Shown piece by piece: positions 36,583-46,273 of a DNA stretch of 64,000 nt. This DNA is from Burkholderia latens (lineage in GTDB: Bacteria > Pseudomonadota > Gammaproteobacteria > Burkholderiales > Burkholderiaceae), in NCBI RefSeq assembly GCF_001718795.1, contig NZ_CP013435.1, positions 1,240,001 through 1,304,000 on the forward strand, read 5' to 3'. Under the pieces are notes generated by a model that saw nothing but the letters and a program-made list of their open reading frames with translations, did no database searches and had not been told where the DNA came from. Positions within the stretch are counted from its first letter, which is position 1. Every line of letters starts with the position of its first letter. Made by a program: the position numbers and the translations under genes.

Positions 36583-37046
36583 CCGTCAAGCTCCCGTACC
36601 CGATCAGTGCGAACCGCTACTGGCATCCCGTGCGCATCGGCCCGCGCATCACAATCGTGCCGACGAAAGAGGCGAAGGCGTACAAGGCCGAGGTCGCGCT
36701 GCTCTGCCGCTCGGCCGGCATGAAGCCTATCACCGGCCGCGTGCATGTTCACATCGACCTGTATCCGGCGCGGCCGCAGGACTGGCAGAAGCGCATGCGC
36801 CAGCACGGCGCCGCGTGGGATGACACCGTGCGCTGCCTCGACGTCGACAACGCGCGGAAGGTGGTCTACGACGCGCTGAACGGCGTCGCGTTCGAGGACG
36901 ACGGCCGCATCTGGTCGGACAGTGCCACGCGCCGCGAGCCGGATGGCGAGGCGCGCGTCATCGTGACGATCACACCGATCGTCGTCGCGCAACCGCAGAC
37001 CGGCCTCGCGCTCGACCTGCCGGTCGCCGATCCGCTGGAGGTGTGA
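36576..37046 (+). CDS. rusA: RusA-type Holliday-junction resolvase
   Basis: 156 residues. The RusA core is present: LPYPISANRYWHP, TKEAKAYKAEV, and the acidic active site DVDNARKVVYDALNGVAFEDDGRI. It would resolve recombination or replication intermediates before packaging. Confidence 0.92.
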   Translation: MLTVKLPYPISANRYWHPVRIGPRITIVPTKEAKAYKAEVALLCRSAGMKPITGRVHVHIDLYPARPQDWQKRMRQHGAAWDDTVRCLDVDNARKVVYDALNGVAFEDDGRIWSDSATRREPDGEARVIVTITPIVVAQPQTGLALDLPVADPLEV

Positions 37047-37047
37047 C

Positions 37048-37233
37048 ATGCGACCGATCATCTGCGTACCCTTGATCCTACGCCCGCACATCTACCTGAT
37101 TCATGGGCGCTGGACCTGCGCGTCTCTCTCGGATGGCTGGGCGGTCTTCCCCTACGGCAAAGGCGACACGCCACTCGATGCGTATTGCGATTGGCTGCAG
37201 CTCAAGTTCGCCATTCGCGCCGAGGAGGTGTGA
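37048..37233 (+). CDS. Hypothetical protein
   Basis: 61 residues (IHGRWTCASLSDGWAVFPYGKGDTPLDAYCDW), a pattern seen in small phage genes after rusA. Function is unknown. Confidence 0.55.
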   Translation: MRPIICVPLILRPHIYLIHGRWTCASLSDGWAVFPYGKGDTPLDAYCDWLQLKFAIRAEEV

Positions 37234-37234
37234 C

Positions 37235-37405
37235 GTGGCACGCCAATGCACCATCACCGTCCGCTGCTCGATCGCTTGGTGGCTGCGGCCGTACATCGCG
37301 CTGCTGAAGGTGTGGGTCATCGTCGCGCGCCGGCTGCCGAGCGACGCGCACATCGAGCGTGTTGCGCGTTGCGCAGTTCGAGCCAAGATCGAGGAAGCGC
37401 GATGA
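37235..37405 (+). CDS. Small membrane protein
   Basis: 56 residues from GTG with GAGGAGG upstream. A hydrophobic segment (WWLRPYIALLKVWVIVA) precedes a basic tail. Function is unknown. Confidence 0.5.
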   Translation: MARQCTITVRCSIAWWLRPYIALLKVWVIVARRLPSDAHIERVARCAVRAKIEEAR

Positions 37406-37578
37406 ATCTCCAGACCACGAAACCCCGCGCACGGATCGTCAACACGTTCGGCAAACCGGCATGGCGCGTTACGTTCCCAGGGCTGTCGGCCGGCTTCGTC
37501 GGTGCGACGCTCGACAGCGCGCTCGGCGTCGCATACCGCTGCCGACTCGCTCGAATCACGGGGAGGCGCGACGCATGA
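37402..37578 (+). CDS. Hypothetical basic protein
   Basis: 58 residues, basic (KPRARIVNTFGKPAWRVTF). Four-base overlaps on both sides. Function is unknown. Confidence 0.5.
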   Translation: MNLQTTKPRARIVNTFGKPAWRVTFPGLSAGFVGATLDSALGVAYRCRLARITGRRDA

Positions 37579-37865
37579 ACCTCGTCCAACTCGCCGGCAT
37601 GCTACCGCGCGACGCTCAGTTCCGTACGTGGGTAGGCGGATTCGTCAACGGCGATCCAGTCTCGGTCGACGAGGCGGCGCAGTTCATCCGCGCCGTTTGC
37701 AAGGTCGAGTCGAGGCGCGAGCTCGCGACGAACACGCATGCGGCCGATCGCTTCAACCATTTTTTGCGGCGCCCGTTCCTCGCATGGAAAGAGGAGGCGC
37801 AATTCGAGGGCGAATCGGGGCCCGCCGAACGTCCCCGTCGCGCACCGGTGGAGGCTCGTATGTAA
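37575..37865 (+). CDS. Hypothetical phage protein
   Basis: 96 residues (DAQFRTWVGGFVNGDPVSVDEAAQFIRAVC), of the kind found before terminase genes. Function is unknown. The following 80 bases hold no gene. Confidence 0.6.
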   Translation: MNLVQLAGMLPRDAQFRTWVGGFVNGDPVSVDEAAQFIRAVCKVESRRELATNTHAADRFNHFLRRPFLAWKEEAQFEGESGPAERPRRAPVEARM

Positions 37866-37954
37866 CGCCGATCGGAACACCTCATCGAGACGGCGCGGCC
37901 CGGGCGCCGAAACCCGGGCACCCACCACCGAAAAAAACGGAAGGAATGACGGAC

Positions 37955-38389
37955 ATGAGCAGAGAAGCCACCCAGTTTTCGGCCGAGCGCCAACCCCGCA
38001 CTCGCAAGCCGCGCGGCAAGGAGATGCGCACGAAGATCCTTGAGGCGATCAAGGAAGAGACGAAGATGAACGAGAAGGGCTTCTACAAGGCGGTCGCGAA
38101 GAAGGCCCTCACGGACGGCGACACGCTGATGATGAAGGAGCTGCTGACGCGCGTCGCGCCGGCCGCGAAGCCCGTCGCGCCCGCCGTGCAGTTCGAATTC
38201 CCCGAGGACGGCACGCCCGTGCAGCAGGTCGACGCGGTGCTGCGCGCCGTCGCCTCCGGCAAGGTCTCGCCCGACGTCGCTCAGCAGCTCGTGAACATGA
38301 TCCGCGCGAAGCTCGACGTGCTCGAGATCAGCGAGCTGGCTGACCGCCTCGCGCAGGTCGAGAAGGCGCTCGCGGCGCAGGGGAAGTGA
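37955..38389 (+). CDS. Terminase small subunit candidate
   Basis: 144 residues. A basic N-terminus (RQPRTRKPRGKEMRTKI) is followed by helices (EETKMNEKGFYKAVAKKALT) and a C-terminal coiled-coil (ELADRLAQVEKALAAQ). Position before the large subunit and the DNA-binding-like start suggest TerS. ATG at 37955 has AAGGA at the right distance; an ATG nine bases earlier does not. Confidence 0.6.
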   Translation: MSREATQFSAERQPRTRKPRGKEMRTKILEAIKEETKMNEKGFYKAVAKKALTDGDTLMMKELLTRVAPAAKPVAPAVQFEFPEDGTPVQQVDAVLRAVASGKVSPDVAQQLVNMIRAKLDVLEISELADRLAQVEKALAAQGK

Positions 38390-38428
38390 GGGAGGTAGCA
38401 TTGAGCTTTCTCTCACAGGGGCACGCCG

Positions 38429-38629
38429 ATGAACTGGCTCGATCCTACCTCACATGCCGTTCCGGCAATGGAGCGGCTTCTCTTTCGCGTCGCGACGCCG
38501 CCCGGCGAAACGCCGTTTCGCTTTCCATACGATGTCGTGATCGGGGAGCGGATCGGCGACTACGTGGAAACGGACACGGAAGCCATCCCGATGACCGCAG
38601 TGCTGGCCTGGGCGCGTATCACGATGTGA
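38429..38629 (+). CDS. Hypothetical protein between terminase genes
   Basis: 66 residues (RVATPPGETPFRFPYDVVIGERIGDYVETD), beta-rich. No family recognised. Confidence 0.55.
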   Translation: MNWLDPTSHAVPAMERLLFRVATPPGETPFRFPYDVVIGERIGDYVETDTEAIPMTAVLAWARITM

Positions 38630-38642
38630 CGATGGGGGCGGC

Positions 38643-40109
38643 ATGAGCCGCCGCCGCATCTCCCACGCCGCGATCACCCGCGTCGAGTCCTACTTCTCCG
38701 GCGTCGCCACCGAGGAGCGGCCGGCCGTGTTCGGCATCGTCGACATGGACCGGAACGTCATCAAGCGCCTGACGGTCGACGGCGAGGAGACGGACGCCGA
38801 GCCGACCGTGCTGATCGCGGAGAAGCTTGCGCCGCTGCTGAAGAAGAAGCGGCGCAAGATCGTGATCGGCGGTCGTGGGTCGATGAAGACGCGAACCGTC
38901 GTGTCGATCCTCGCGGCCCGAGCGCAGGCCCGCCGCGAGCATAACCTCTGCCTGCGCGAGATCCAGAACTCGATCGAGGAGTCGAGCTATCAGGAAATCG
39001 CCGAGGAGATCGACCGGCGCGATCTGGGCGATTCGTTCCGCCGGCTCAAGAAATCGATCAGCGTGCCGGCGAACGGCAGCCGGTTCTCGTTCCGCGGCCT
39101 GTTTCGCAACCAGCGAGCGCTGAAGGGCTTCACCGGCGTGACCGTTGCCTGGATAGATGAGGGTGAGAACGTGTCGCGCGAATCGCTCGACATCCTGTTC
39201 CCGACCATCCGCGCGGCCGGCTCCGAGATCTGGATCACCTTCAACCCGAACCGCGAGACGGACCCGGTGTGGGCCGACGAAGTCGCGCCGTACGTCGATC
39301 AGATGGTCGACGGCTACTACGAGGACGACGAGCGGATCATCATCCGCTGCAACTGGTCGGACAACCCGTGGTTCCCGGAGGAACTGGAGCTCGAGCGGCA
39401 GAAGATGCTGCGCACCGATCTCGACCGCTACAACTGGATCTGGGAAGGCAAGTTCAACCGCCGGTCCGACGAGCTGATCTTCGCCGGGAAGTGGCGCGTC
39501 GAGGATTTCGAGACGCCAGCGAACGCGCGCTTCTTCTTCGGCGCCGACTGGGGCTTCGCGCAAGACCCGACGACGCTCAACCGCTGCTGGGTACGCGGCA
39601 ACGACCTGATGATCGACTACGAGGCGCACGGCAAGCAGACCGACCTCGACGAGATCTGGAAGCTGTTCGCCGGCAAGGAGGGCATGCGGCCCGAGCAGAT
39701 GAAGCAGTGGATGCTAGGCGACGAGAAGAAATACCCCGGAATCCCGGGCGCACGGAAATGGAAAATCAAAGCCGATTGCGCGCGGCCTGAAACCATTTCG
39801 CACGTCGCGAAGCAAGGTTTCAATATCGACGCCGCGAAAAAATGGGGTGGATCAGTAGAGGATGGAATAGCGTTTTTACGTGGTTTTGACCGAATTATTA
39901 TTCATTCACGGTGCGTAAAGACGATCGAGGAATTCGGCAACTATTCGTACAAGGTGGACAAAACCACGGGGGACGTGTTGCCTATAATCGTCGACAAGTG
40001 GAATCACCACATCGACGGTATTCGGTATTCGATGGACGGCTATATCCGTGGTCGCGGTAATGGTCTGAATATCAGCCATGAAGCGCTCGCTGCACTTTCA
40101 GCCGCTTAA
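38643..40109 (+). CDS. Terminase large subunit, PBSX family
   Basis: 488 residues. The ATPase has Walker A GGRGSMKT (about residue 76) and Walker B VAWIDEGENVS. The nuclease part shows GADWGFAQDPTT and the later DCARPETI acidic site. It packages DNA into the prohead. The last 370 bases of the gene are markedly AT-richer than the rest, which suggests a recombination join. Confidence 0.92.
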   Translation: MSRRRISHAAITRVESYFSGVATEERPAVFGIVDMDRNVIKRLTVDGEETDAEPTVLIAEKLAPLLKKKRRKIVIGGRGSMKTRTVVSILAARAQARREHNLCLREIQNSIEESSYQEIAEEIDRRDLGDSFRRLKKSISVPANGSRFSFRGLFRNQRALKGFTGVTVAWIDEGENVSRESLDILFPTIRAAGSEIWITFNPNRETDPVWADEVAPYVDQMVDGYYEDDERIIIRCNWSDNPWFPEELELERQKMLRTDLDRYNWIWEGKFNRRSDELIFAGKWRVEDFETPANARFFFGADWGFAQDPTTLNRCWVRGNDLMIDYEAHGKQTDLDEIWKLFAGKEGMRPEQMKQWMLGDEKKYPGIPGARKWKIKADCARPETISHVAKQGFNIDAAKKWGGSVEDGIAFLRGFDRIIIHSRCVKTIEEFGNYSYKVDKTTGDVLPIIVDKWNHHIDGIRYSMDGYIRGRGNGLNISHEALAALSAA

Positions 40110-40157
40110 TTCGATTTTCCCGGCCTAAAACGGCTATTTTCTCGGAGATTTTCAATA

Positions 40158-40691
40158 ATGCGCACTCGCACCATTATCGCGGCCCTGCTCGGCTTCGCCC
40201 AGCCGATGTTCGCGATCGATCCGTCGGAACCGGCGATCGACCAGGCTCTCGCCACGGCAGCAACCGACGCGGCGGCCGCTCCCGCGAGTGACGCGGGGGA
40301 GTCGAACGACGGTGCGCCTGTTGCGGCCGGCGCCCGCGAAAGCGACACCTCCTCGTCTGCTGCGCCTGCATCGCTCTCCAGCGGCACCGAAGCCACGGCC
40401 GGGCCGCAAGGTGACGTCACGATTGTCTCGTCGGGCGCGGTGACTCTCGAAGCGCCAGCGGTCAACGTAAGCGCCGACCAGACGCCGGCCGTCTCGATCG
40501 ACGTCGAGGATCACGCCGAGGCGCGCGAGCGCTTCGCCGGGCTGCTGGCCAAGCTGCACGGCCTCGAGCACGAGGCAGCCGAATACATGCGCGCCGAGTT
40601 GCGCGCAATCGGCACGCTGCTGCACCTGCATTCGGTCGCTTCTGGCAAGGCCGACTCGACGGGCGACTACAGCTCGTCGGACCTCTCGTAA
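40158..40691 (+). CDS. Hypothetical Ala/Ser-rich protein before portal
   Basis: 177 residues. The N-terminus looks like a signal peptide (MRTRTIIAALLGFAQPMFA). The middle is low complexity (Ala, Ser, Glu); the end is helical (ARERFAGLLAKLHGLEHEAAEY). An exported product in this position would be unusual, and the signal may be fortuitous. Confidence 0.6.
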   Translation: MRTRTIIAALLGFAQPMFAIDPSEPAIDQALATAATDAAAAPASDAGESNDGAPVAAGARESDTSSSAAPASLSSGTEATAGPQGDVTIVSSGAVTLEAPAVNVSADQTPAVSIDVEDHAEARERFAGLLAKLHGLEHEAAEYMRAELRAIGTLLHLHSVASGKADSTGDYSSSDLS

Positions 40692-40708
40692 CCGACACGG
40701 CGGCGCGC

Positions 40709-42340
40709 ATGCTCGAGAAACTGCAATCCCTCATCCCGCGCGCGCTGCTGGCGCCGACCGCTCCGGCGGCCGCGCGCCCGGCGGCTGCGTTCGACTCGCG
40801 CGCCGAGCCGCACTGGCCCGTCGTCGAAGGCCCGCGCCGCGGCATGCGCATCAATCCGGCGCTGCTCGAGCAGCTCGCGGCGCAGGACGCGGCGCGCGGC
40901 GGCGACGTCGACTGGGCGGCGAAGTTCAAGCCGCCGGTCGTCGCGCCCGGCACGGTGCCGAGGGAAGGCGGCGGCGCGCCGGAAGTCGCGATGGACTCGG
41001 TGTGCGACAACCTCGCCGCGACGCTCGGCGCATGCGGCGGGTTCAACCAGCTCAGCGGCGTCGACTTCATCGGCTACGCCGCGCTGTCGCTGCTGTCGCA
41101 GCACCCGCTGATTCGCGCGATGGTCGAGACGCTCGCCGACGAGATGACGCGGAAGTGGATCGAGTTCGGCGGCCAGGGCAGCGAGGAATCGGACACGAAG
41201 CGCGTGCAGGCACTGCAGGCCGCGACCGAGAAGTTCCACCTGAAGAAGGCATTCAACCGCTCGGCGAAGAAGACCGGGTACTTCGGCGGGTGCATGCTGT
41301 ACGTCGACATGGGCGACGACACGCGGTCCAATGCAGGGCTGCGTGAGATCCAGACCGAGCTTACGCTCGACCGCGCCAAAATCACGAAGGGCTCGTTCAA
41401 GGGTTTCCGCCTGATCGAGCCGATCAACGCCTACCCGGCGCCCTACAACGCGGACAACCCGCTCGCGGCCGACTACTACCAGCCCAACGCATGGCTCGTG
41501 CAGGGGCGCAAGGTGCACGCGTCGCGCCTGCTGCACTTTTCGCAGAACGAGCCGCCGGTGCTCCTCAAGCCGGCCTACAACTTCTTCGGCATCCCGCTCG
41601 CGCAGATGGCGCTCGACTACGTCGACCGGTTCGACACCGTGCGCATCGCCGTCGCAAAGCTCGTGAAGCGGTTCAGCACGTCGATCCTGAAGACGGACAT
41701 GAGCCAGGTCCTGAACGGCGGCGGCTACGATGACGCGGCGAGCCTGAAGTCGCGCGCGCTGCTCTGGCAGCTGTTCGGCGACAACCAAGGACTGCTGGCG
41801 CTCGACAAGGAGATGGAGGACTTCGTCCAGGTCAACACGCCGCTGACGGGCCTCTCCGACATCGTGTCGCAGCAGCTCGAGCTGCTCGCGGCGATAAGCC
41901 GCACGCCCGCCGTGAAGCTGCTCGGCATCGCGCCGAAGGGATTCAACTCGACGGGCGAGTACGACGAGGCGAACTGGTACGACCATGTCGCCAGCCAGCA
42001 GTCGATCATGTTTGCCGACAACCTCGACCGCGCGATCAAGATCATCCAGCTTTCCGAGTTCGGCCAGATCGACGAAGACCTCACGCACAAGTTCGTGCCG
42101 CTGCATGAGCAGTCTGAGGCCGAGAAGGCCGCGAACCGCAAGCAGAACGCCGACACGTTCGCGATCTACTTCGACCGCGGCGTCATCGGAAACGAGGAGG
42201 AGCGCATCCGGCTCGCGGCCGATCCCGACAGCGGCTACGACTCGATCGACGTCAACAAGATGCCGGAGGCACCGGACCTTGGCGAAGGCATGGACGACGA
42301 AGAGGAGCGCGATACCGATAGCGCCGGCGTGGTGGCCTGA
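40709..42340 (+). CDS. Portal protein, DUF1073 family
   Basis: 543 residues. Conserved DUF1073 elements: IRAMVETLADEMTRKWIEF, YFGGCMLYVDMGD, ASRLLHFSQNEPP, VKLLGIAPKGFNSTGEYD. It forms the dodecameric vertex ring through which DNA passes. Its stop overlaps the next start by one base. Confidence 0.9.
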   Translation: MLEKLQSLIPRALLAPTAPAAARPAAAFDSRAEPHWPVVEGPRRGMRINPALLEQLAAQDAARGGDVDWAAKFKPPVVAPGTVPREGGGAPEVAMDSVCDNLAATLGACGGFNQLSGVDFIGYAALSLLSQHPLIRAMVETLADEMTRKWIEFGGQGSEESDTKRVQALQAATEKFHLKKAFNRSAKKTGYFGGCMLYVDMGDDTRSNAGLREIQTELTLDRAKITKGSFKGFRLIEPINAYPAPYNADNPLAADYYQPNAWLVQGRKVHASRLLHFSQNEPPVLLKPAYNFFGIPLAQMALDYVDRFDTVRIAVAKLVKRFSTSILKTDMSQVLNGGGYDDAASLKSRALLWQLFGDNQGLLALDKEMEDFVQVNTPLTGLSDIVSQQLELLAAISRTPAVKLLGIAPKGFNSTGEYDEANWYDHVASQQSIMFADNLDRAIKIIQLSEFGQIDEDLTHKFVPLHEQSEAEKAANRKQNADTFAIYFDRGVIGNEEERIRLAADPDSGYDSIDVNKMPEAPDLGEGMDDEEERDTDSAGVVA

Positions 42341-43149
42341 TGCCCGCGCGTGCGCCGAAGGTGAAGGGCGAGATGCGCGCGACGCGGCCGAGCGCTGCCG
42401 TGCGCATCCAATACCAGCGCGCGCTCGAGCGCCTGGTCGACGAGATGCACCGCTCGACGCTGTACTGGCTGCGGGCCACGTACCGCGGCCGCGAGTCGGA
42501 GATCGCGGCGGACGCATCGCCGGCCGCCGATCTCGCCGCGCAGCTCGCGCGCCGCGCCGCGCAGTGGCGCAAGATGTTCGCGGCCCGCGCGCCGGATCTC
42601 TCGCGCTGGTTCATCGCGCAGGTCGACCGGCACGCGACGAACGCCACGAAGCAGGCCGCCGTCGCGCTGACCGGCATGTCGGTCTCGGTGAAGGACACGC
42701 TCGTGTCGAACACCGTCATGCAGGCGTCGATCCAGCAGAACGTCTCCCTCATCAAGTCGATCCAGTCCGAGTACGCGACCGAGGTCGAAGGCATCGTGAT
42801 GCGCAGCGTAACGGCCGGCCGCGACCTGAAATACCTGACCGACCAGTTGCAGGAGCGCTACGGCGTCACGCGGCGGCGCGCGACGTTCATCGCTACCGAC
42901 CAGAACAACAAGGCGACCGCGCAGATGGCCCGCGCGCGGCAGCTCTCCATGGGCGTGACGAAGGCGCGCTGGCTGCATGTCGGCGGCGGCAAGAATCCGC
43001 GCCACTCGCACGTCGAAGCGAATGGAAAGGTTTTCGATTTGTCGAAGGGTCTTAAAATCGACGGTGAATACATTTTTCCCGGCGAATTGCCCAATTGCGG
43101 TTGTGTGGGCGCGCCGTTAATTCCGGGTGTGGACGATGAAGCCGAATAA
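42340..43149 (+). CDS. Mu F-like minor head protein
   Basis: 269 residues. The MuF C-terminal motif is clear: RRRATFIATDQNNKATAQMARARQLSMGVTKARWLHVGGGKNPRHSHVEANG with GELPNCGCVGAPLIPG at the end. The family sits near the portal inside the head. G+C drops sharply in the last 130 bases. Confidence 0.9.
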   Translation: MPARAPKVKGEMRATRPSAAVRIQYQRALERLVDEMHRSTLYWLRATYRGRESEIAADASPAADLAAQLARRAAQWRKMFAARAPDLSRWFIAQVDRHATNATKQAAVALTGMSVSVKDTLVSNTVMQASIQQNVSLIKSIQSEYATEVEGIVMRSVTAGRDLKYLTDQLQERYGVTRRRATFIATDQNNKATAQMARARQLSMGVTKARWLHVGGGKNPRHSHVEANGKVFDLSKGLKIDGEYIFPGELPNCGCVGAPLIPGVDDEAE

Positions 43150-44365
43150 AGGCGAGATTATCGTTGCTTTTGACAAGGCAACGGTGCGGAATTATGACAA
43201 GGACGGTCGTCTCTTCATCGAGCGATCGCATATCTCGAAGGCGGGCGTGAATCCATACTGGGGTCGAGAGATTCCCGGATGGGAAGAACTCGGCCTTGAT
43301 CCGGACCGCGTGTACAACGTCTTTCGCCCGCCGGAGGAGCTGGAGAAGGCTGCGCCGACGTTCAACATGCTGCCGATCCTGCTCGTCCACAAGCACGTCA
43401 CCGCAGAAGACCCAAAAAACGAGTTAATTATCGGTTCGACCGGTTCAAATGCGATTTTTGAGGGTGAATTTCTCGATAACGGGCTCGCTTTTTGGGACGG
43501 CGAGTATATCGAGAAAATCGAAAGCGACGAGCAGCGCGAATTGTCGAGTTCCTATCGGTATAAGCCCGTCATTAAAAGTGGAACCTATAATGGCGCGCAA
43601 TACGACATCGTGATGACGGAGATTATGGGTAATCACGTCGCACTGGTCGTCGAGGGGCGCGCCGGTCCCGAAGTGACGGTGGCGGATTCCCAAATTCAAC
43701 CTCCTGAAAAGGTACGAACCGTGAAACTGAATCCGAAGCAGAAGGCGGCGTGGAAGGCGCGGCTCCCGAAGCTGAAAGTCGCAATGGACGAGGGCCTCGA
43801 CACCGCAGGCGTCGAGGAAGCGCTCGAAGAGGCCCTTGAGGAAGTGCAGGCTCTCGGCGAGCCGGCGGCGGCGGTCGACGACGGCAACGCCGAGATCGCG
43901 GACCTCTTGAAGCAGCTGCTCGCGAAGTTCGAAGGCAAGCCGGCTGGCGCGGCCGACGAGGACGACGAGGCGAAGAAGGCGGCGGCCGACGAGGCCGCGC
44001 GCGCGGAGGAAGCGAAGAAGGCCGAGCAGGCGAAGAACGCCTCGGCCATGGACGCCAAGATCAAGGCCGCCGCCGACGGCGCGCGCCAGTCGATCGAGGG
44101 TCGCTTCCGTGCCGCGCAGAAGGTCGAGCCGATCACCGGCCGCATCGACGCGATGGCGTTCGACTCGGCCGAAGCGATCTACGCGCATGCGCTGACGGTC
44201 GGCGGCATGGACCCGACGAAGCACGAGCAGGTCGCCTACGCTGGCATCGTCGACGTGCTGATCGATGCGCGCTCGAAGGCGCCGGTGCATGTCGCACAGG
44301 ACGCCGCCGGCGATGCCGAGCTGCTCAAGCAGTTCCCGGCGCTCGCCAAAATCAACCACGCGTAA
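43136..44365 (+). CDS. DUF2213 head protein: protease-like N-terminus plus scaffold-like C-terminus
   Basis: 409 residues. Residues 1-190 are DUF2213 (ERSHISKAGVNPYWGREIPGWEELGLDPDRVY, MGNHVALVVEGRAG), thought to be the prohead protease. Residues 195-330 are an acidic coiled coil rich in Glu, Ala and Lys, as in scaffolds, and the end is globular. Protease and scaffold appear fused. The first 580 bases are AT-rich, continuing the patch in the previous gene. Confidence 0.85.
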   Translation: MKPNKGEIIVAFDKATVRNYDKDGRLFIERSHISKAGVNPYWGREIPGWEELGLDPDRVYNVFRPPEELEKAAPTFNMLPILLVHKHVTAEDPKNELIIGSTGSNAIFEGEFLDNGLAFWDGEYIEKIESDEQRELSSSYRYKPVIKSGTYNGAQYDIVMTEIMGNHVALVVEGRAGPEVTVADSQIQPPEKVRTVKLNPKQKAAWKARLPKLKVAMDEGLDTAGVEEALEEALEEVQALGEPAAAVDDGNAEIADLLKQLLAKFEGKPAGAADEDDEAKKAAADEAARAEEAKKAEQAKNASAMDAKIKAAADGARQSIEGRFRAAQKVEPITGRIDAMAFDSAEAIYAHALTVGGMDPTKHEQVAYAGIVDVLIDARSKAPVHVAQDAAGDAELLKQFPALAKINHA

Positions 44366-44377
44366 GGACGGACGAAC

Positions 44378-44854
44378 ATGGGCTTCCCGAACGCAGTACG
44401 TCTTCAGCCCGAGGTCGGCGTGCCCGGCACGCGCGCCTCGATGAACCCGATCTCGGTAGTATCGCGCGTCGCGCAGACGGCCGTCACCGTCGGCCGCTTC
44501 GTGTGGCCGGGCACGGACACCGACAACCAGGTGCAGAACACCGGCACCGGCAAGCCGCTGGGCCTCGCGATCACCGACCAGGTCGGCGTGATCCCGAACT
44601 ACCTGCAGGAATACAGCATGTCGGTTCCGGCCGGCATGGCCGTGGAAGTCGCCGAACAGGGTGAATGGTTCGCGAGCTCGGCGAACGCGGCGACGCTCGG
44701 CCAGAAGGTGTTCGCGACGCTCGCCGACGGCACGCTTCAGTTCGGCGCGGCCGGCGCGACCGTCACGGGCGCCATCGAAACGCAGTACGTCGTGACGCGC
44801 GGCGGCGCGGCGAACGCGGTGATCAAGATCTCGACGTGGAGCCAACTCGCATGA
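44378..44854 (+). CDS. Head decoration/cement protein
   Basis: 158 residues, beta-rich and Gly/Ala-rich (KPLGLAITDQVGVIPNYLQEYSMSVPAGMAVEVAEQGEWF). It precedes the capsid gene, like the structural cement proteins of DUF2184 phages. Confidence 0.75.
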   Translation: MGFPNAVRLQPEVGVPGTRASMNPISVVSRVAQTAVTVGRFVWPGTDTDNQVQNTGTGKPLGLAITDQVGVIPNYLQEYSMSVPAGMAVEVAEQGEWFASSANAATLGQKVFATLADGTLQFGAAGATVTGAIETQYVVTRGGAANAVIKISTWSQLA

Positions 44855-45861
44855 AGCTGAACCAACTTTCCGCATACGGCATCCACCTCGCGCCCGGTGC
44901 CGAGCTGCTGAACGATGCCTCGAAAGCGAAGCTCGTCGCCGCAATGGACGCGGCCGGCCCGCTGGTCACGCAGCCGAACAACGGCATCCCGCAGATGCTG
45001 ACGAACTACTTCGATCCGCGCGTGATCGAGGTGCTCGTCGCGCCGATGAATGCCGAGCTGCTTTATCCGCCCGTGCAAAAGGGCGACTGGACGACGACGA
45101 CGGCGACGTTCATGACCGTCGAATCGACCGGTGAAACCGCGACGTACGGCGACTACAGCGGCAACGGCATGTCGAGCCACAACGTGAACTTCCCCGCTCG
45201 CCAGAACTACGGCTTCCAGACGAACACGCAGTGGGGCGACAAGCAGATGGCCGTCGCGGCGAAGGCGCGCGTCGACTATGCTGCGCGCCAGCAGCTCGCA
45301 TCGGCGCTGATCCTGCGCAAGAAGGAAAACGCGATCTTCCTGTTCGGCGTCGCCGGCCTGCAGAACTACGGCCTGACGAACGACCCGGCGCTCAGCGCAC
45401 CTGTCGCGCCGACCACGGGCGCCGGCGGCACCACGTGGGACGTGAAGACGTCGGACGAGATCTATGCCGACTTCGTGCTGCTCTGGAAGAACCTGATCGC
45501 GGCCGGCAATGGTCTGATCAACACGAAATCGCGCGTGAAAGTCGGCATCCCGAACGTGTCCGAGCAGAACCTGACGAAACAGAACTCGTACGGCCAGGTG
45601 TTGCGCGACCGGCTGAAGCTCGCCTACCCGAACATGGAGATCGAGACGATCCCCGAGTTCGCGACGGCGAGCGGCAACCTCGTGCAGATGATCGCGCAGG
45701 ACGTCGAAGGCCAGCCGACCGGCGAACTCGCGTATGCCGAGCGCATGCGCGCGCACGGCGTCGTCCGTCGCGATTCGTCGTACTCGGAAAAGAAGTCCGG
45801 GCACGCGTTCGGCGCGGTGCTGTACTACCCGAACTTCATCCAACAAATGCTGGGGGTCTGA
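44851..45861 (+). CDS. Major capsid protein, DUF2184 family
   Basis: 336 residues. Conserved blocks include VIEVLVAPMNAELLYP, ETATYGDYSGNG, RQNYGFQTNTQWGD, KKENAIFLFGV and YAERMRAHGVVR. The start overlaps the cement gene by four bases. Confidence 0.9.
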   Translation: MKLNQLSAYGIHLAPGAELLNDASKAKLVAAMDAAGPLVTQPNNGIPQMLTNYFDPRVIEVLVAPMNAELLYPPVQKGDWTTTTATFMTVESTGETATYGDYSGNGMSSHNVNFPARQNYGFQTNTQWGDKQMAVAAKARVDYAARQQLASALILRKKENAIFLFGVAGLQNYGLTNDPALSAPVAPTTGAGGTTWDVKTSDEIYADFVLLWKNLIAAGNGLINTKSRVKVGIPNVSEQNLTKQNSYGQVLRDRLKLAYPNMEIETIPEFATASGNLVQMIAQDVEGQPTGELAYAERMRAHGVVRRDSSYSEKKSGHAFGAVLYYPNFIQQMLGV

Positions 45862-45862
45862 C

Positions 45863-46273
45863 ATGCCGGAAGTCCAAGAAACGAAGACGGCCAAGCCGGT
45901 CAAGGTGTACTGCAAGCTCCCGCACGGGATCGTCTACAACCTGCCGGGCGATCGCGCTGTCCGCCTGGTCGGCATGTATGGCGACGAGCGCTCTGACTTG
46001 CAGGTCGCGGGCATGCCGGGCCGCGATAGCGTTGCCGGTCATGGCGTGACGCTGGTCGACGCTGATGACTGGGATCAGATCGTCAAGGACCACGGCAAGT
46101 CGGCGGCGCACAAGAACGGCTTCGTGTTCGCCGCGAAGGACGACAAGTCCGGCGAAGCGCAGGCGCGCGAGCAGGAGAAGGCGCTGACGGGCTTCGAGCC
46201 GTACAACCCGAACGCGAATCCCGAAGACAAGACCGTCGACGGGACCAAGACCGGCGCGCCCGAGAAGCAATGA
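45863..46273 (+). CDS. Small head/neck protein
   Basis: 136 residues (VKVYCKLPHGIVYNLPG, HGVTLVDADDWDQIVKDHG) with an acidic disordered tail. It lies between capsid and DUF4054 genes as in related phages. Function is unknown. Confidence 0.7.
   Translation: MPEVQETKTAKPVKVYCKLPHGIVYNLPGDRAVRLVGMYGDERSDLQVAGMPGRDSVAGHGVTLVDADDWDQIVKDHGKSAAHKNGFVFAAKDDKSGEAQAREQEKALTGFEPYNPNANPEDKTVDGTKTGAPEKQ

Noticed and set aside
36059-37865. Lambda Q-like or N-like antiterminator among the small early genes
   Set aside because: None of the small proteins shows an arginine-rich N-type or zinc Q-type motif, so no assignment was made.
40158-40691. A phage-encoded secreted effector
   Set aside because: The signal-like start is present, but the gene sits between terminase and portal and the rest is low complexity. 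Evidence is too weak to call.
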